This document shows, piece after piece, positions 61,792 to 64,000 of a stretch of DNA of 64,000 nt (its first letter is position 1; every line of letters starts with the position of its first letter). Position numbers and translations under genes: made by a program. Origin of the DNA: Paraburkholderia sp. C35 (GTDB lineage: Bacteria > Pseudomonadota > Gammaproteobacteria > Burkholderiales > Burkholderiaceae). The notes under the pieces are model-generated. The model had not been told where the DNA came from and did not search any database. It worked only from the letters and a program-made list of their open reading frames with translations. The stretch covers positions 124,001 through 188,000 of the forward strand of contig NZ_QBUY01000004.1 of the NCBI RefSeq assembly GCF_003121405.1, in the 5' to 3' direction.

Positions 61792-62940
61792 ATGCAACAT
61801 ACGATGAAAAAGCTGGCAGGCGCGACGCTGTTCGCTGCCATGTCGCTGGCGGGGACTGCGCATGCACAGCAGGTCGAAGACGTGAAGATCGGCTTCGCCG
61901 GCCCGATGACGGGCGCACAGGCGCACTACGGTAAGGACTTCCAGAACGGCATCACGCTCGCAGTCGAAGACATGAACGCGACGAAGCCGACGATCGGCGG
62001 TAAGCCGGTTCGCTTCGTGCTGGACGTGGCCGACGACCAGGCTGACCCGCGCACGGGCACGACGGTTGCGCAAAAGCTCGTCGACGACAACATCAAGGGC
62101 ATGCTCGGCCACTTCAACTCGGGCACGACGATCCCGGCATCGCGCATTTACGCGAACGCGGGCATTCCGCAGATCGCGATGGCGACGGCACCGGAATACA
62201 CGCAGCAAGGTTTCAAGACGACCTTCCGCATGATGACGTCGGACACGCAGCAAGGCTCCGTCGCGGGCACGTTCGCTGTGAAGAACCTGGGCGTGAAGAA
62301 GATCGCAATCGTCGATGACCGCACGGCTTATGGCCAGGGTCTGGCCGACCAGTTCGAAAAGGCAGCGAAGGCAGCGGGCGGCACGATCGTCGATCGTGAG
62401 TTCACGAACGACAAGGCTGTCGACTTCAAGGCAATTCTGACGAAGCTCAAGTCGGTGCAGCCGGATCTGATCTACTACGGTGGCGCCGATTCGCAGGCTG
62501 CACCGATGGTCAAGCAGATGAAGACGCTGGGTATCAAGGCGCCGCTGATGGGCGGCGAAATGGTCCACACGCCGACGTTCCTGCAAGTCGCTGGTGATGC
62601 GGCTAATGGTACGGTGGCTTCGCTGGCTGGTCTGCCGCTGGAAGAAATGCCTGGCGGTAAGGACTATGTCGCGAAGTACAAGAAGCGTTTTGGTGAAGAC
62701 GTTCAGACGTACTCGCCGTACGCTTACGATGGCGCAATGGCGCTGTTCGATGCGATGAAGAAGGCTAATTCGACGGATCCGGCGAAGTATCTGCCGATGC
62801 TGGCGAAGACGAGCATGCCTGCTGTGACGACCAAGGATCTCGCTTATGACAGCAAGGGTGATCTGAAGAACGGTGGTATTACGCTGTATAAGGTTGTCGA
62901 TGGGAAGTGGACTACGCTGCAGAGCGTGGGTGGCAAGTAA
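61792..62940 (+). CDS. Branched-chain amino acid ABC transporter binding protein (LivJ/LivK-like)
   Basis: This 382-residue protein has a signal peptide (MKKLAGATLFAAMSLAGTAHA) and the type I binding fold (VKIGFAGPMTGAQAHYGKDF). It is the closest in this window to classical LivJ/K leucine-binding proteins. It stands alone without permeases, so it probably shares a transporter encoded elsewhere. RBS AAGGAGA precedes ATG 61792. Confidence 0.93.
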   Translation: MQHTMKKLAGATLFAAMSLAGTAHAQQVEDVKIGFAGPMTGAQAHYGKDFQNGITLAVEDMNATKPTIGGKPVRFVLDVADDQADPRTGTTVAQKLVDDNIKGMLGHFNSGTTIPASRIYANAGIPQIAMATAPEYTQQGFKTTFRMMTSDTQQGSVAGTFAVKNLGVKKIAIVDDRTAYGQGLADQFEKAAKAAGGTIVDREFTNDKAVDFKAILTKLKSVQPDLIYYGGADSQAAPMVKQMKTLGIKAPLMGGEMVHTPTFLQVAGDAANGTVASLAGLPLEEMPGGKDYVAKYKKRFGEDVQTYSPYAYDGAMALFDAMKKANSTDPAKYLPMLAKTSMPAVTTKDLAYDSKGDLKNGGITLYKVVDGKWTTLQSVGGK

Positions 62941-62997
62941 GGGTTTTTTGCCGTGCGGCGCTTTGGTTTTTTAGCTGGGCGCTGCTGATTTTATGTA

Positions 62998-63036
62998 AGC
63001 CTCGTGGGGTTAATGCTCTGCGAGGCTTTTTCTTTT
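62998..63036 (+). terminator. Rho-independent terminator of the LivK-like gene
   Basis: The stem AGCCTCG/CGAGGCT with a 16-base loop is followed by TTTTTCTTTTT. Confidence 0.8.
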
Positions 63037-63083
63037 TGCGAAGGTTGTCGCTGGCGTCCGCGATTTGGTATTGGTTCTTCACG

Positions 63084-63156
63084 CGTTGCCCCTGTGCGGG
63101 GCGGCACCTACTTTTCTTTGCAGCGGCAAAGAAAAGTAGGCAAAAGAAAGCCGCTC
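63084..63156. repeat. Dispersed palindromic repeat typical of Burkholderiales genomes
   Basis: The core CCTACTTTTCTTTGC (63107-63121), 4-base spacer and its complement (63126-63140) form a perfect 15-bp inverted repeat. It is preceded by GTTGCCCCTGTGCGGGGCGG, itself part of the recurring unit as I recall it. I recognise this from many Burkholderia-type genomes, but copy number here cannot be tested within the window. Confidence 0.65.
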
Positions 63157-63242
63157 ACACCGATCCGCTTGACCTCTATCCACAGGCCGCCATCGGCCCG
63201 TGGCTCCTGCTGCACGGCGCCGTGGGCGACCGTGCTTCTGGC

Positions 63243-64000
63243 TTATTCGCCTCGCAGTTTCTTGCCCTGCTCGCGAACCTGCTCCAGCGTTGCGCCCGGT
63301 GTGCTCGCTTCCTGAATCATGCGCACTTCGATCACCGCCGGTTTCTTCGATTCCTGCGCACGCTTGAATGCAGGCATGAAGTCTTCTGTGCGCTCCACCG
63401 TTTCGCCGTGCGCGCCGAACGATCTTGCGAATGCCGCGAAGTCCGGGTTTGTCAGGCCCGTGCCGTGTACGCGGTTTGGATAATGCCGCTCCTGGTGCAT
63501 CCGGATCGTGCCGTACTGACTGTTGTTCACGACGATGAAAATCACCGGCAGATCGTATTGCATCGCCGTCGCAATTTCCGATGACGACATCATGAAACAA
63601 CCGTCACCCGCGAATGCCACCACCGTTCTGTCCGGATACATCGATTTCGCTGCAATCGCCGCCGGCACGCCGTAGCCCATCGCGCCGCTCGTCGGCGCCA
63701 GCTGTGAACGGAAATGGCGGTACGCGAAGTGCCGATGCAACCACGTCGCATAGTTGCCCGCGCCGTTCGTCAGGATCGCGTCCTTCGGCAAGTGCTCGCG
63801 CAGTTGCAACATGATCTCGCCCATCTGCACGTCGCCCGGAATCGCGCGCGGCTTGCGCCATGCGAGGTAGGCGTCGTGTGCTTCCTTTGCCGAGCCTTCC
63901 CACGCGAGTTTCGTCGATGGCTTCAGTTGCGCCAGCATCGATGCGATTTCCGGCATACCCGAGACGATCGGCAGATCGGCGGCGTAGACGCGGCCGAGTT
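63243..64000 (-). CDS. Thiamine-diphosphate enzyme (acetolactate synthase large subunit-like), start beyond window
   Basis: The frame is open to the right edge, so only the C-terminal 252 codons are seen. The ThDP-binding motif GDGCFMM...NN is present (FAGDGCFMMSSSEIATAMQ, IVVNNSQYGTIRM), with NGAGNYATW and GAMGYGVPAAIAAK. It resembles acetolactate synthase-like or benzoylformate decarboxylase-like enzymes; the N-terminal part needed to decide is missing. The ATG at 63956 is internal. Confidence 0.88.
   Translation of the reverse strand, partial: LGRVYAADLPIVSGMPEIASMLAQLKPSTKLAWEGSAKEAHDAYLAWRKPRAIPGDVQMGEIMLQLREHLPKDAILTNGAGNYATWLHRHFAYRHFRSQLAPTSGAMGYGVPAAIAAKSMYPDRTVVAFAGDGCFMMSSSEIATAMQYDLPVIFIVVNNSQYGTIRMHQERHYPNRVHGTGLTNPDFAAFARSFGAHGETVERTEDFMPAFKRAQESKKPAVIEVRMIQEASTPGATLEQVREQGKKLRGE

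Larger units (their letters stand above)
62941..63242. other. Intergenic region with terminator and Burkholderiales palindrome
   Basis: A stretch of 302 bases. It contains the terminator of the LivK-like gene and, past 63080, a repeat-like palindromic element extending toward the convergent thiamine-diphosphate enzyme gene. No protein gene is supported. Confidence 0.6.

Overview
The window looks like a piece of the primary chromosome of a Burkholderiales bacterium, most likely Paraburkholderia, Caballeronia or Burkholderia. The evidence is the high GC content, the order mnmG-rsmG-parA-parB-(transporter)-atpI-atpBEFHAGDC, the linked hupB, mnmC, priA and hemE genes, a DUF3717 gene, and a palindrome at 63107-63140 that I recognise as common in this group. 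There is no phage, insertion sequence, CRISPR array or tRNA gene, and base composition seems even throughout. The content is mostly core chromosome with metabolic and transport operons.

Layout. 1-4.8 kb: 3' end of a lytic transglycosylase, a CobW-type metallochaperone GTPase with a His-rich tail, HU (minus strand) and the tRNA-modification enzyme MnmC. 4.8-8.8 kb: two long non-coding stretches with DnaA boxes, each carrying a DnaA box plus TAG-trinucleotide module, in mirror orientation on either side of a cation:proton antiporter and a YbdK-type carboxylate-amine ligase. 8.8-18.9 kb: MarR-type regulator with a Cys cluster, glutamine amidotransferase, old yellow enzyme, SET-domain methyltransferase, a TctD/TctE-like two-component pair, a DUF3717 protein, phenylalanine hydroxylase with its pterin recycling enzyme and a divergent Lrp-type regulator, a CYTH protein and a LysR regulator. 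19-27.3 kb: methylmalonate-semialdehyde dehydrogenase, a GMC oxidoreductase and a complete branched-chain-amino-acid-type ABC transporter. 27.8-34.2 kb: a second such transporter with two tandem binding proteins and a fused permease-ATPase. 34.2-38.8 kb: mnmG, rsmG, parA and parB with two perfect parS sites. 38.8-47.9 kb: an ion-transporter-superfamily permease and the complete F1Fo ATP synthase operon. 48-57.4 kb: acyl-CoA ligase, a candidate minus-strand small transcript, periplasmic cyclohexadienyl dehydratase (PheC-like), hemE, priA behind another DnaA-box cluster, a YeiH-family permease and two small proteins. 57.6-64 kb: trifunctional PutA with PutA-type operator half-sites over its promoter, a further amino-acid binding protein, the Burkholderiales palindrome and the 3' part of a thiamine-diphosphate enzyme.

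How it fits together. Chromosome maintenance functions (HU, ParA, ParB, parS, PriA, DnaA boxes) cluster here, which suggests that the window is close to, or contains, the origin of chromosome 1. Amino-acid uptake and breakdown (three Liv-type binding systems, PutA, PhhAB, PheC, MmsA) is the main metabolic theme. The most interesting candidates are the mirrored origin-unwinding-like modules at 4972-5011 and 8286-8324, and a parS site embedded in a perfect 30-bp palindrome followed by seven Ts, so that one site could serve both partition and transcription termination. No computation was run; all motif calls are by eye.
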